Shown: one piece after another, positions 42,301 through 50,475 of the stretch
How the letters are laid out: each line of letters opens with the position of its first letter
How positions within the stretch are numbered: the stretch's first letter is position 1
From: Candidatus Hydrogenedentota bacterium
Lineage (GTDB): Bacteria > Hydrogenedentota > Hydrogenedentia > Hydrogenedentales > SLHB01
Reading direction: 5' to 3'
Assembly: GCA_019695095.1 (NCBI GenBank)
Contig: JAIBAQ010000016.1
Span: 1-60,633, forward strand
Length of the DNA stretch: 60,633 bases
Translations under genes and position numbers: made by a program
Notes under the pieces: generated by a model
Told to the model about the DNA's origin: nothing
The model's database searches: none
Seen by the model: only the letters and a program-made list of their open reading frames with translations

Positions 42301-42830
42301 TGCGTGCCATCGTTGGCAACGAAATACAAAACCCCGCCCGAAAGGGCAAACTCGGCCGGTTCCGAACCGTCGGGGCCAGGGAGTATGTCCTTTACACGGA
42401 CAGTCCCAGACCGGGTACCGTCGGTGCGCCACAACTCCTTACCCGATACGCCATCGTTCGCACAGAATAGTACGTATGGCGTAAGTGCAATGAGACGTGT
42501 GGGTTCCGAACTTGCCGTGCCCGGATAGATGTCGCGAACAAGACCGGTGGTGCCTTCTGTTCCATCGCTTTTCCACAGCTCGCGCCCCTCTCCGTCCGTT
42601 TGACTGCTGAAGAATAGGCGGTTTCCCAAGACAGCGAACTGTTGAGGAGACGATCCGAGGTCCGAAGTCGGCTGAGGCAGAATATCCTTGACGAGAGTCG
42701 CCGATTGGGCCCAAGCGACGGTTAGTGTGGAGACGCACAAGAGAATGAGGAGTCTCAAAAGAAACTTACACGGTTTGGGCCGAAGGATATACGGCGACAC
42801 AATGACACGAAATCCAATTTTATAAGGCAT
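36345..42830 (-). CDS. Giant secreted ELWxxDGT-repeat / FG-GAP surface protein with C-terminal sorting signal
   Basis: Protein of 2161 residues. A signal peptide (LLRLLILLCVSTLTVAWAQ) is followed by about 17-18 repeats of roughly 50 residues with core GRELWKSDGTxAGTxxVKDI (about 45-935). Next are Asp-rich thrombospondin type 3-like calcium repeats (about 940-1030), an Ig-like segment (NGSETWNLGQSYAITW, about 1050) and two related Ig-like domains (VEQ.xGQxDPT, about 1150-1350). Then come eight FG-GAP integrin-like repeats (GDxNGDGxxDLVLGA, about 1380-1880) and a second Asp-rich calcium stretch (2050-2125). A final hydrophobic segment plus RR (LALVALLLIGTAVVLRR) resembles a CTERM-type sorting or anchoring signal. 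AGGGGGA precedes the ATG. It stands alone. A calcium-dependent adhesin or matrix protein is the likely role. Confidence 0.88.
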   Translation of the reverse strand: MPYKIGFRVIVSPYILRPKPCKFLLRLLILLCVSTLTVAWAQSATLVKDILPQPTSDLGSSPQQFAVLGNRLFFSSQTDGEGRELWKSDGTEGTTGLVRDIYPGTASSEPTRLIALTPYVLFCANDGVSGKELWRTDGTRSGTVRVKDILPGPDGSEPAEFALSGGVLYFVANDGTHGRELWKTDGTEAGTVLVKDVSSTGSSDPRDLTVMNGTVYFAAHNGVSQPIGLWKSDGTEAGTVSVKAFAISQPENFTVVGNTLFFYAADGFTNGFELWKSDGTSAGTVMVKDINPGAADSYIRDMVNANGTLFFSAINEASGQELWKSDGTSAGTVLVSDIVAGTGSSGATNLYAVGSNVYFAAGTAANGRELWISNGTVAGTAMVKDIAAGSSSSLDTTHFPPSFAVLGGYLYFPAADASGGRELWRTDGTSAGTARVQDIFPGTAASIPTQLTTVGASVMFAADDGTRGIELWKTDGSVSGTVRVRNIRSGAPGSYISGLIDMGGNLYFSANDFTHGTELWRSNGTAAGTLIVKDLRPGTDSSGPQYLQRVGSKVFFTAYEPATGYEVYASDGTSAGTSIVKDIRSGSESSVASFLSTYTPDFTDVDGKAYFAADDGIHGYEVWSSDGTAAGTTLVKDINRTAGEGSSPSNLTYLNGYLYFDAHGGGSGFDLWRSNGTALGTGFVKRLGAGDLLTAIGDSIYFEGDGGNNVGIELFKTDGTATGTVLVKNIAPDGLDSRPDKFTQVNDTVYFSAEDGLSPWAPNPHGRELWKSDGTQAGTAMVADLFPGATAGDPRDLTRLGNRLLFTANDPDHGREVWVTDGTSAGTILLGDIYSGASSSIQYPELPIPLPIARIIVGTVGTHRDFALFAASDGDSGVELWWTDGTPAGTRLLQDIAPGVFNSNPYAFCTIGNLVYFLANDGVHGEELWVFDATQIDSDADGIPDVIESTLDTDGDTTPNYLDPDSDDDSLPDSSEGASDPDGDALPNFMDTDSDGDGMPDEWESEQGLDPYVGTGANGPDADPDGDGYGNAEEYGNGTDPQIVDAHPLSVTTPNGSETWNLGQSYAITWANSGVTGTIRIDLLKHRAVVRTLGSGVAASAGSWNWSIPSDVVLGNDYRIKVVSESNSHVNDLSNADFSITTSAHPHVTVEQGAGQADPTSDVPIRFDIQFERAVTNFDKIDITMGGTATGVAFSVTPTGPSAAYTLLVTGAQTPGTLVPSIASGRCTDLAGNTNLASTSADNSVAYVDPVPPTVTVEQSFGQEDPTFVFPILFDVTFSEDVTGFDASDVVISGTAGQVTFTVTTISGNDRFRISITGAEHGGQIIASVPAGACSDVGGNPNAPSTSVDNRVTYTAKAENEFDLQTDSDSVVYGGPDQDRMTMGGAIAMGDVNGDGYDDLVLGAEEDTSGPTSGGHAYICFGGPGFSGTRDVYGQFGPKPDVIITGANTMDLMATSGLVKLGDLNGDGIKDVVLGAPWADGPSNARQDAGEIYVLYGRTSWPSTISIAANEQSVTIYGAETDDHLAYPSHVSSPGWMLLADLNLDGIEDLIAAAEYADGPGNTHPQDGCTYVIYGSSALPSVVDLANNEQDVWMLGCSGVLRAGDINGDGGNDLVLGSRNSSNAYAVYGSRTLPALIDVIGGESDVHFVNGWANVNLGDLNGDGIEDIVFGLDSYDGLSGTKYNCGEACIIFGSPSLPSTLNVVDGGADVTLIGADQRDYLTDEAGIDIADVTGDGIEDLIMAASEADGPDNARSNCGELLIMYGRPTWPASVDFATTPPDTRFYGRGLAAYLGHDGWITSGDINADGVADIFAAAHEPNGSIFFEAFVVFGSSDLPASIDFAAGDENMRFYNGVGPYHSYRMGGDVNADGMNDLVIGDYGGNGPLNNRTAAGEAFVIFGSTAFSRDALPDTAEVRRWSHSGDPLPQAFGTARASIDFAQGDASSQTTVLLTRNDLDVNMPDLTKVADVTWHVNSNRLNAGSRTLRFTYLNSEVFGIGEATLKVYGATSSEGPFVELPSSVKPTTNKIEATSSGDYSYFILAGEWGDADGDGLLDIHESNTGHYVGPHDTGTDPYVADTDDDGLNDGDEILQYGSDPFVTDSDGDGFSDGLEVALGASPTDANDVPPVPLYPGLALVALLLIGTAVVLRRIHSTQATSSGT

Positions 42831-43302
42831 AAATCCCCCTAATCAGCGAGCGATCAGATCCACACAACCCGGTTCCACTCGCGTTGACTGCACCGAGGCG
42901 AGGCCCCCAGACTTCTGAGTGGCAAATTCCCCTTAAGAGCAACGTATAAGTACTTCGGCGTCCCCAGAATCTGCCAATAGCAGCCGATTACGTTGGACAA
43001 GTAATACTGTAGCGTGGCCCAGACTCTGCAGGAACACATCAATGGCGTCTGGTATATGGCAGGCGAACGAGCTTACGATCAAACTACTTTAGTCCGCCAT
43101 TTGCGGCGGCGCGATTGGACGCCGACGCAAGTTGCTCACGTGCAAGACTTTGAGCTTGTGCCATGAGGACTTTTCGCGAACGCACCCTGCTTTCGGGATC
43201 TGCAATGCCCTTCACCGTACGTCCCGCAAACGACCTGAATACGAGAGCAGGTTCGCGGGAAATCCGAGTCGGGCAGTGCGCGGAGACCGCGTGGCAAATT
43301 GC
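42831..43302. other. Intergenic region upstream of the giant surface protein gene
   Basis: About 470 bases with no supportable gene. Frames are short and broken. It must hold the promoter for the - strand gene at 42830, but no clear -35/-10 pair was found. No repeats noticed. Confidence 0.35.
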
Positions 43303-44367
43303 CTACACGTTTCCCGATTCGATGCTCGCGATGGCCTTCTGGCCCAGGATGCCGACCATGAAGATCATGGAAGCGAAACGGGGGTCGTGGGTGAGGCCCT
43401 GTTTGTAGCGGTAGTAGATCTGTTGGACGATGACGGCGAGTTTGAAGAGCGCAAAGACGTAGTAATAGAGGATGTTGGAGATATCGCGTCCGGTGCGCGC
43501 GGCGTAGGCTTCGGCAAGTTGACGGCGCGTGAGTGCCCCGGGCTCGGTGGTCAGGAAGCACTGGACGACCTTCATGGCATCGTCGTTTGGTTCGATCCAG
43601 TACGCGAGGGATGCGCCGAGATCGGCGAGCGGATCGCCAATCGTTGCCATTTCCCAATCAAGCACTCCGATGATGCGAGTGATGTCGCTGGGATCCAGGA
43701 CGATGTTATCGAACTTGTAGTCGTTGTGGACGAGGACCGCGGCCGTGTCTTGGGGGATGCGTCGCATCAACCATTCAATAACGGCTTCGATGTCGGGGAT
43801 GTCGTCGGTCTGCGAATCCTTGTACCGCTTTGCCCAACCGGTAACTTGGCGTTGGACATATCCTTCGCCTCGATAAAGTCCATCCAACCCGAGCGCACGG
43901 TAATCGAGCGCATGCAGATCCGCAAGATTGGCTATGAACGACTCGCAGCACTTCCGCACCAGCGCGGGCGTTGTCTCAAGGTCGCCTGGTTTTGCCGCGC
44001 GAAGGATGACGCCTTCGATGCGTTCCATGACATAGAACTTCGCGCCGATGATGGATTCGTCGTCGCAGAAGTGCAAAGGCTTGGGCGCGGCAGGGTAGGC
44101 GCCGGATAGACGAGATAGGACATCGAATTCGCGGCCCATGTCGTGGGCGGACTTGACTTTGCTGCCGAACGGAGGGCGGCGTAGAACCAACTCGCGCGAT
44201 CCGCACCGCAGCAAGTACGTGAGGTTCGAGTGACCGCTGGGGAATTGTTCAATAATCAAATCGCCATCCAGTCCGAAGACGGATTGACGGAGATAGTGTC
44301 CGAGCGCCGACGCGTTTAACTCCTCGCCATGGCGGACCGGGGCCGTACGGTCGAGGGGAGCGGTCAT
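43303..44367 (-). CDS. Phosphotransferase of the APH family (ACAD10/11-type kinase)
   Basis: Protein of 354 residues. Aminoglycoside-phosphotransferase fold: N-lobe QFPSGHSNLTYLL and ELVLRRPP, catalytic HNDYKFDN (Asp216, Asn221) and metal Asp237 in GVLDWEMATIGDP. This subgroup is commonly encoded with, or fused to, acyl-CoA dehydrogenases (ACAD10/11) that process 4-hydroxy acids by phosphorylation. Here it directly follows such a gene with a four-base overlap. Confidence 0.88.
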   Translation of the reverse strand: MTAPLDRTAPVRHGEELNASALGHYLRQSVFGLDGDLIIEQFPSGHSNLTYLLRCGSRELVLRRPPFGSKVKSAHDMGREFDVLSRLSGAYPAAPKPLHFCDDESIIGAKFYVMERIEGVILRAAKPGDLETTPALVRKCCESFIANLADLHALDYRALGLDGLYRGEGYVQRQVTGWAKRYKDSQTDDIPDIEAVIEWLMRRIPQDTAAVLVHNDYKFDNIVLDPSDITRIIGVLDWEMATIGDPLADLGASLAYWIEPNDDAMKVVQCFLTTEPGALTRRQLAEAYAARTGRDISNILYYYVFALFKLAVIVQQIYYRYKQGLTHDPRFASMIFMVGILGQKAIASIESGNV

Positions 44368-45581
44368 GCGCGGCCCCCCGGGCCAATCGTGATGCCGTAC
44401 TTTCTGAGGATGCGCTTGGCGATGGATTGTTTATGGACTTCGTCGGGACCATCGTAGATTCGCGCGGCGCGTTCGTGGCGATAGTAATACGACAACGGCG
44501 TATCGTCCGAGACACCCAGTCCGCCGAGCGCCTGAACGGCGCGATCCACGACGCGGTGCAGCGTATTGGCTACGAAGAACTTGATCGTCGAGATTTCGTC
44601 GCGGGCATTCTTCTGTCCCACCTGCTCGATCATCCACGCCGCGTGCAAGGTCATGAGGCGGGCCGCGTCGATCTCGGCGCGGCTCTCGGCGATCCACTGC
44701 TGCACCATCTGCCGGGTGCCAAGGGGCGAACCTGGAGCGAGCTCGCGCTTTACGGCGTACTGGCACATGATGTCGAAGCTGCGTTCGCAGATACCGATCC
44801 AGCGCATGCAATGGTGAATGCGGCCGGGTCCGAGGCGTTCTTGGGCAATGGCAAATCCCATGCCTTCACCGCCCAACAAGTTCGACTGCGGCACTCGGCA
44901 GTTCTCAAATCGGACTTCGGCATGGCTGGCCCAATCGTCGCCCGCATCACCCATAACCGAGATATTGCGGACAAACTTGTAGCCGGGATTGTCGAGGGGC
45001 ACGAGAATCATGCTCGCGCGAAAGTGCGGGTCTTGATTGGGATCGGTGACGGCCATGACGATGGCGAAGGACGCGCCTTCCGCAGAGGACGTGTACCATT
45101 TGTGGCCGTTGATGACGTAGTCATCGCCGTCTTTAACGGCGGTCGTGCTCATCCACACGGGATTCGAGCCCGCGTGCTCCGGCTCGGTCATGGCGAAACA
45201 ACTGCGGATGTCGCCGCGCAACAACGGTTCAAGCCACGTCTTCTTCTGTTCGTCCGAGCCGAACTGGAGGAGGACCTCCATGTTGCCGACGTCGGGCGCC
45301 TGGCAATTGAAGCAATAGTGGGCCAGCGTGCAACGGCCCAGCTCCGCGCTGAGCATACCGTGTTCGACAAGGCTCAGACCCATTCCGCCGTGTTCCTTGT
45401 CGATGTGGGGAAGCCACCAGCCGCGCTGCTTCACCTCGTCTCGCACGCGGTTGAGTTCGGGCAGCAGCGATTTGAAGCCGACGCCGTGATATCCGTCTTC
45501 AAGGGGGACGATGCGTGTAGTGACGAATTCGCGGACTTCGGCCAGGAATTGCTGCATCTTCGGCGAGATTGAAAAATCCAT
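44364..45581 (-). CDS. Acyl-CoA dehydrogenase (ACAD10/11-like)
   Basis: Flavoprotein of 405 residues from ATG 45581, with GGAGG four bases upstream; an in-frame start 72 bases further up has no such support. Motifs: CFAMTEPEHAGSNP and the substrate/flavin segment WYTSSAEGASF in the middle, ALGGLGVSDDTPL and RIYDGPDEVHKQSIAKRIL near the C-terminus. The YDG position, where classical ACADs have Glu, carries Asp, as in ACAD10/11 relatives (from memory). With the APH-like kinase downstream it suggests catabolism of hydroxy fatty acids. Confidence 0.9.
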   Translation of the reverse strand: MDFSISPKMQQFLAEVREFVTTRIVPLEDGYHGVGFKSLLPELNRVRDEVKQRGWWLPHIDKEHGGMGLSLVEHGMLSAELGRCTLAHYCFNCQAPDVGNMEVLLQFGSDEQKKTWLEPLLRGDIRSCFAMTEPEHAGSNPVWMSTTAVKDGDDYVINGHKWYTSSAEGASFAIVMAVTDPNQDPHFRASMILVPLDNPGYKFVRNISVMGDAGDDWASHAEVRFENCRVPQSNLLGGEGMGFAIAQERLGPGRIHHCMRWIGICERSFDIMCQYAVKRELAPGSPLGTRQMVQQWIAESRAEIDAARLMTLHAAWMIEQVGQKNARDEISTIKFFVANTLHRVVDRAVQALGGLGVSDDTPLSYYYRHERAARIYDGPDEVHKQSIAKRILRKYGITIGPGGRA

Positions 45582-45692
45582 ACTACCTCCAGTGCGTTGC
45601 GAACTGCAGGTCCACCAATCGAATTCCCGCGACGGGAATCCGTCTTCACTCAAGACAGCCTCTTATGACGCGCCGCGTCCGGCGCGGCGCAA

Positions 45693-46673
45693 TTACACGG
45701 CCACCATTTTGCCCGATGCAACCGACTTGTGCGCGGCGACCGTTACTTCGACGGCCTTCAGTCCGTCGTATCCCGTGATGGCAGGGTCGCGGTGTTCGTC
45801 GATGGATTGAGCGAAATCGCGCACAAGTCCCGTGTCGCAATTGTCGCCCCAGCCAACCCACGTGCCCTTCATGTCGTCATCGCTGTATACATCAAGTTTC
45901 TGGTTGAAACCGTCGACAGACACATTGCCCTTTTCGCCGATGAACTCCAGCGTGATATCGCCCCACGTTGCGAAGCTCTTGGGGCGGTTCCAACTCGCGA
46001 TATGCGAAACCTTGACGCCGTCTTCCATCTCGAAGTGCAGGCTGCCAACGTCGTCGGTCGCGATGTCGGGTTTGATGAGCTTGCCATTTTCGCAGTAGAC
46101 CTTGACGATCTCCTTGCCCAAAATCCACCGCAACAAATCCGCCACGTGGACCGTATGGTCCATGGTCGCGCCGCCGCCAGACCACGTGGGATCGGCGAAC
46201 CAGCCACCCGGATAGCTGCCGTTGTTCGTGCACGCGGCTGCATAGATCTTTCCGTATTTGCCGGCGGCGATGTCATCCTTCACGGCCTTGATCGGGGTGA
46301 TGTAGCGGCAGGGGAAGGCTGTGCCGAGCCCGACGCCCTGCTTCTTGCACAAGTCGACCATCGCTTTCGCGTCTTCAACGGTCGTCGCGAGCGGCTTCTC
46401 GCACAAGATCCACTTGCCCGCCTTTGCGGCCGCTTCGACCATGGCGCGATGCTTGACGTTCTCCGAACAGACAACGACACCTTGCACGTCCGAAGCCAAG
46501 AAGGAATCGAGATCGGCGATGAACTTCGTACCGTACTGCTCCGCGGCGGCCTTACCGCGAGCCGGATCGTCGTCCCACACGGCGGTCAGGGTCGCTTCAG
46601 GCAACGCGTTGATGCTGGCCGCGTAGCTGTAGGCGTGCATGTGGGCGAAACTCATGATTCCGATCTTGGCCAT
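45693..46673 (-). CDS. Gfo/Idh/MocA-family oxidoreductase
   Basis: NAD(P)-dependent sugar or cyclitol oxidoreductase of 326 residues from ATG 46673. An unusual Rossmann start (IGIMSFAHMHAYSYAASINA) precedes the family EKP motif (ILCEKPLATT, about 95) and the catalytic-side GGGATMDHTVHVADLLRW. The genes around it (small membrane protein, a second family member, isomerase-like gene) suggest a carbohydrate pathway. Confidence 0.88.
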   Translation of the reverse strand: MAKIGIMSFAHMHAYSYAASINALPEATLTAVWDDDPARGKAAAEQYGTKFIADLDSFLASDVQGVVVCSENVKHRAMVEAAAKAGKWILCEKPLATTVEDAKAMVDLCKKQGVGLGTAFPCRYITPIKAVKDDIAAGKYGKIYAAACTNNGSYPGGWFADPTWSGGGATMDHTVHVADLLRWILGKEIVKVYCENGKLIKPDIATDDVGSLHFEMEDGVKVSHIASWNRPKSFATWGDITLEFIGEKGNVSVDGFNQKLDVYSDDDMKGTWVGWGDNCDTGLVRDFAQSIDEHRDPAITGYDGLKAVEVTVAAHKSVASGKMVAV

Positions 46674-46686
46674 GGTCAATACTCCT

Positions 46687-47052
46687 TCAGGCGCTCTTCT
46701 CTTCACGGATGCGCCGCATTGTTCGAAAGAAGACTTGAATAGCAACGGCCACAAAGGGGCCGGGCACGGTTAACACAATCGTCCAGAGAATGGCGGCAAT
46801 GAGCCGCTTGGTTCCTATCTCCGATGTCATGTCCAGCGGCAGGTTTCCCTCAATGAGACCGCGAACGTATTCGCCGTAACCGGAAAACCGGAGGGCAGGA
46901 TAGACGCCGATAAACAGCGCCAGCAGCGCACCGGAGATTAGCGCGCTGGGCAGCTGGTCCTTCCAAGCCGACCGCATGAGCATGACGAAGCTCAACACCA
47001 TACAAGCGCGCACAACCCAGTGAAAGGTCATCCAAGCTGTAGCGTACGACAT
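46687..47052 (-). CDS. Small membrane protein of unknown function
   Basis: Protein of 121 residues with about three spans (VVRACMVLSFVMLM, ALISGALLALFIGVYPAL and LIAAILWTIVLTVPGPFVAVAI) and a basic C-terminus. AAGGT lies eight bases before the ATG. Family not recognised. It lies between two Gfo/Idh/MocA genes on the same strand. Confidence 0.6.
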   Translation of the reverse strand: MSYATAWMTFHWVVRACMVLSFVMLMRSAWKDQLPSALISGALLALFIGVYPALRFSGYGEYVRGLIEGNLPLDMTSEIGTKRLIAAILWTIVLTVPGPFVAVAIQVFFRTMRRIREEKSA

Positions 47053-47102
47053 CTTCGTATACCTTCGTCGGTATCCAGGAGCGGCGACTCCGCTCCCACA
47101 TC

Positions 47103-48080
47103 CTAAAACGTTACCGGTTGACCCGTCTTGGCCGATTCAAGCGCACCAAGCGCCATGCGCACGGCCCAAACGCCGTCGTCAACACTCACGCGCGGCGTGG
47201 CGCCGCCTTTCAGCCAAGCGGTGAACTCCTGCCATTCCAGCAAATACGGACTCTCTGCGACGGGATTGCCCGGGATAACCAAGCCTGCTTTGCCGTCGCC
47301 GGAATCGCGCATGATCGCCGTGATGGGCACATCGTTGCTGTCGAACTGAATCATCCCCTTCTCGCCGCAAATCTCGACCTTCACACGGAACCCGGAAGGC
47401 TGCGCCCATGTGCCGGTCGTGCTGATTATGATCCCGTTCTGCATGCGGAACGTCACGACGGAGTAGTCAATCCCTTTGTTCAAGTGCTCGGGGATGTTCT
47501 GGCAGAAGACGCGTTCAGGATCGCCGAACATGTAGCGGTACCAATCGAAATCGTGAATGATGGTGTCCATGGTGACGCCGCCGCTTTGGGAATAGTCGCG
47601 GTACCATCCGCCTTCGCCGACAGGACACACGCCGCCACGGCTGGTTTTCACGAAACCGACCTTGCCGACCTTGTCCGCCAGGACTTGCGCGCGGATCGCC
47701 TCGAATTCCTGGAAGTAGCGGACGACGTGCGCAACGAAAAGTTTTACGCCGGCCTTATCCGCGGCGGACTGAGCTTTGGCGCATTCGTCGAGCGTGCGGC
47801 AGAACGGCTTCTCGCAGAAGATCTGCTTGCCCGCTTCCGCGGCGGCGATGACGTACTGCACGTGGGCGGGCGTCGGCGTCAGTATCGCGACCACATCCAC
47901 ATCCGCGCGCTTGCACAGCGCGAGGCAATCCGTCGTGGCTTCAGCGCCGTATTGCTTGGCGAGCGCCTCGGCGTTGGCTTTGTTGGTGTCGCCGCAAGCC
48001 ACAATGCGATAACCGCACTGCGCCGCAAGCGGGGCGTGGTGCCGCCCCATGATTCCGCATCCGACGATGGCAAGGTTCAT
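47103..48080 (-). CDS. Gfo/Idh/MocA-family oxidoreductase
   Basis: Protein of 325 residues with the N-terminal Rossmann motif AIVGCGIMGRHHAPLA, the EKP motif (QIFCEKPFCRT, about 94) and the HDFDWYRYMFGDPERV helix. AGGAGA lies seven bases before the ATG. It is a divergent paralogue of the gene 0.4 kb downstream, probably acting on a different sugar or cyclitol. Confidence 0.9.
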   Translation of the reverse strand: MNLAIVGCGIMGRHHAPLAAQCGYRIVACGDTNKANAEALAKQYGAEATTDCLALCKRADVDVVAILTPTPAHVQYVIAAAEAGKQIFCEKPFCRTLDECAKAQSAADKAGVKLFVAHVVRYFQEFEAIRAQVLADKVGKVGFVKTSRGGVCPVGEGGWYRDYSQSGGVTMDTIIHDFDWYRYMFGDPERVFCQNIPEHLNKGIDYSVVTFRMQNGIIISTTGTWAQPSGFRVKVEICGEKGMIQFDSNDVPITAIMRDSGDGKAGLVIPGNPVAESPYLLEWQEFTAWLKGGATPRVSVDDGVWAVRMALGALESAKTGQPVTF

Positions 48081-48135
48081 ACCGCTTCTCCTGCGCTTCT
48101 ATCGCCCGCGAGGGGCGCTGGTTGCTGTCTTCGTG

Positions 48136-48951
48136 CTACAACGCAAGCATACTGCGTTGCGCTGCGCGAATGTGCTCGAGCATGGGCTCCATCCCGTGCT
48201 TGTACCCAAAGTACTCGGCGGTCAGAGCCCGATTGTAATCGATCCCGCGCAACGCTTTCATAACGGCGGGCCAGTTCACGTCGCCCTCCATGAGCATGAC
48301 GAATCCATCGAGGGTGCCGACCCCCGCTCGATAATCCTTGAGATGAATCGCGCGGATGCGTTGGCCGAGGATCTCAATCCACTGCTCGGGATATCCGTAG
48401 AGCACGATGTTGCCGGTGTCGAAATACGCGCCGACGTATTCGCTATCGAATTGATCGATGAAGTCGCGCATTTCGACCGGACTTAGCAGGAACTTGTTCC
48501 AGACATTCTCAATCGCCAACGAGACTTTCAGCCTTTCGGCCGTGGGCGCCAGATCCTGAATGCACGCCATGGCATTCTCCAGGGCTGCGTCATACGGGGT
48601 ACCCGGATCGCACATCCCCGGCACAACGAGCAACGCGTCGCATCCCAGCCACTGCGCGATCTGCAACGCGCGGGCATTTGCTTCCTTGGCCTTGTCGCGC
48701 TCCGCGCGGTCGGCGGACGTCATCTTGTACTTCCACCCCATGCCCGATGCGAGGCTGCACAGAGCGATGCCCTCCTTTTCCGCGTGCGCGCGGATAGCGG
48801 ATGCTTCTTTCTCGGAGATGTCGAGCGATGTGGGTCCTTCGTCGCCGACGCAAACCTCGAAGGACTCGAATCCAAAGCGCTTCGCGGTTGAAATGCAGTC
48901 GATGGCGCTCAGATTCGCCGGAAATGCCCACTGATTGATGCCTGGTAACAT
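48136..48951 (-). CDS. Sugar phosphate isomerase/epimerase-like TIM-barrel protein
   Basis: Protein of 271 residues of the xylose-isomerase-like AP-endonuclease-2 fold: VSLAIENVWNKFLLSP near 145-160, YFDTGNIVLYGYPEQW and IRAIHLKDYRAG near 210-221 carry the expected metal-binding Glu, Asp and His. GGGGGAG precedes the ATG. With the two Gfo/Idh/MocA genes it forms the common oxidoreductase-isomerase sugar cluster. Confidence 0.87.
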   Translation of the reverse strand: MLPGINQWAFPANLSAIDCISTAKRFGFESFEVCVGDEGPTSLDISEKEASAIRAHAEKEGIALCSLASGMGWKYKMTSADRAERDKAKEANARALQIAQWLGCDALLVVPGMCDPGTPYDAALENAMACIQDLAPTAERLKVSLAIENVWNKFLLSPVEMRDFIDQFDSEYVGAYFDTGNIVLYGYPEQWIEILGQRIRAIHLKDYRAGVGTLDGFVMLMEGDVNWPAVMKALRGIDYNRALTAEYFGYKHGMEPMLEHIRAAQRSMLAL

Positions 48952-49155
48952 ACGCTGTCTCCCCCGTTGCGTTGGGTGGTGGGTGATGGCAAGTAGCTAG
49001 TATAGCGCTTGGCGAGGTGAAAGGAGCAAAAGAACTCAAAGGTTCAAGCAAGTTGATATCGAACCGGACGACTTGATAGGTTCCTGCCTTGGTGTCTCTG
49101 TTCGGGCTAGGGTACGAGGGGCATGACCACAAACACATCGGGCGGTGAGGACGAA

Positions 49156-50346
49156 ATGTCCGCAACCGTGGCGAACACTCCGTTTTTCCCCGCTGCGACC
49201 ATAGGAGATGCTTCCACCTCGCAATACTACCAACCAGAATTGGATTGGTTGAGATTCATCGCGTTTCTCGCGGTTTTTGCGAGCCACGCCTACTTTCGGC
49301 CTGATTCCCCCCTGCCAAGTTGGACGGCGCCGTATCCGGTCGAGGGGCTACTCATGCCGTTTGTGCGTGCGGGTGGATATGGCGTGGACCTCTTCTTTGC
49401 GCTGAGCGCATTCCTGATTACGAAACTCCTCCTGTTAGAACGAGAGCGCACGGGAAGAATACACGTAAGTCAGTTTTACCTCAGGCGAATCCTGCGAATC
49501 TGGCCACTGTTCTTTACATCTGTTCTCGCTATGTATCTTATCGACAGATTCGTGCGCAACTTGCCGACCGGTTATTACGGGGCATTGGCCGTTTTCGTGG
49601 GAAATTGGTTTGCCGTATACAACACCACCGCCCTCAGGACTCTGGCGCTACCTATGTGGAGCGTCTGCATCGAAGAGCAATTTTATATTCTGTGGCCTCA
49701 TCTCGTGCGTTGGACGAATCCCATCCGCTTTGTAATGCTCATGGGTGCTCTCCTCACTTTTTCTGTGCTCTACCGGACGATGTATGTAATGGGATTGCCA
49801 CCACACGCGGATTCGGTCTGGATGAATACGCTGACTCGGCTTGATCCGTTCGCGCTTGGTGGTCTGCTGGCCATCGTGTTGCACAAGCGAGACATCGTTC
49901 GCAATCGCATTCAGCGCGCACTCATTCTGGCGGCAAGCATCGGGCTCTTCTGGTTCCTGGGGAACCACATAATTTGGATAGGGACCGAACCCGCTTCCAT
50001 TTGGTCCAGTCCTATTTCTTACTTGCTTGCGGCAATGGGGAGCGTTCTACTTCTTACGGTATTTGTCACGCTTCCCCCCCGCAGCTCGTACCCGCCTTAC
50101 CTTAATTTGCTCTCGTATCTCGGAAAGATCTCATATGGCCTGTATGTCTTCCACTATCCAAGTCTTTACTTAACAGACTACTTCGTATCCGACGCCGTAT
50201 CATCCGGTCCATTGGCGTTCTGTCTTAACGCGGGCACGGGCGGTCTGCTGACGTTTATGTTGGCGGCAGCTTCATACAAATGGCTGGAGAAGCCATTTCT
50301 CAAGCTAAAGCGTCGCTTCACGTATGTGGATTCGCGACCGGAGTAG
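49156..50346 (+). CDS. Acyltransferase family 3 (OafA/YrhL-type) membrane protein
   Basis: Product of 396 residues; GAGG lies five bases before ATG 49156. ATG 49123 in frame is possible but its ribosome site is too close. About ten spans. The family start ELDWLRFIAFLAVFASHAYF carries the conserved His. FFALSAFLITKLLLLE, FYLRRILRIWPLFF and WSVCIEEQFYILWP follow. Such enzymes O-acetylate surface polysaccharide or lipid. The neighbours are glycosidases, so a carbohydrate target is likely. Confidence 0.88.
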   Translation: MSATVANTPFFPAATIGDASTSQYYQPELDWLRFIAFLAVFASHAYFRPDSPLPSWTAPYPVEGLLMPFVRAGGYGVDLFFALSAFLITKLLLLERERTGRIHVSQFYLRRILRIWPLFFTSVLAMYLIDRFVRNLPTGYYGALAVFVGNWFAVYNTTALRTLALPMWSVCIEEQFYILWPHLVRWTNPIRFVMLMGALLTFSVLYRTMYVMGLPPHADSVWMNTLTRLDPFALGGLLAIVLHKRDIVRNRIQRALILAASIGLFWFLGNHIIWIGTEPASIWSSPISYLLAAMGSVLLLTVFVTLPPRSSYPPYLNLLSYLGKISYGLYVFHYPSLYLTDYFVSDAVSSGPLAFCLNAGTGGLLTFMLAAASYKWLEKPFLKLKRRFTYVDSRPE

Positions 50347-50475
50347 TGAAAGCGGTGACAGCTTGGGGTCCTTGCTCCAAGAATCACCTAATCTTGAACG
50401 ATGAAGCGGGCGAGATTAGTCTTTCGGTGAATCTTTAATGAGCACGGGCACGAGTTCTTCAGGGGAGTACAGTAC

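Noticed and set aside
40020-42700. ELWxxDGT region as a DNA tandem repeat
   Set aside because: Repeats are clear in protein but diverged at the DNA level, so it is a protein repeat array and not a satellite.
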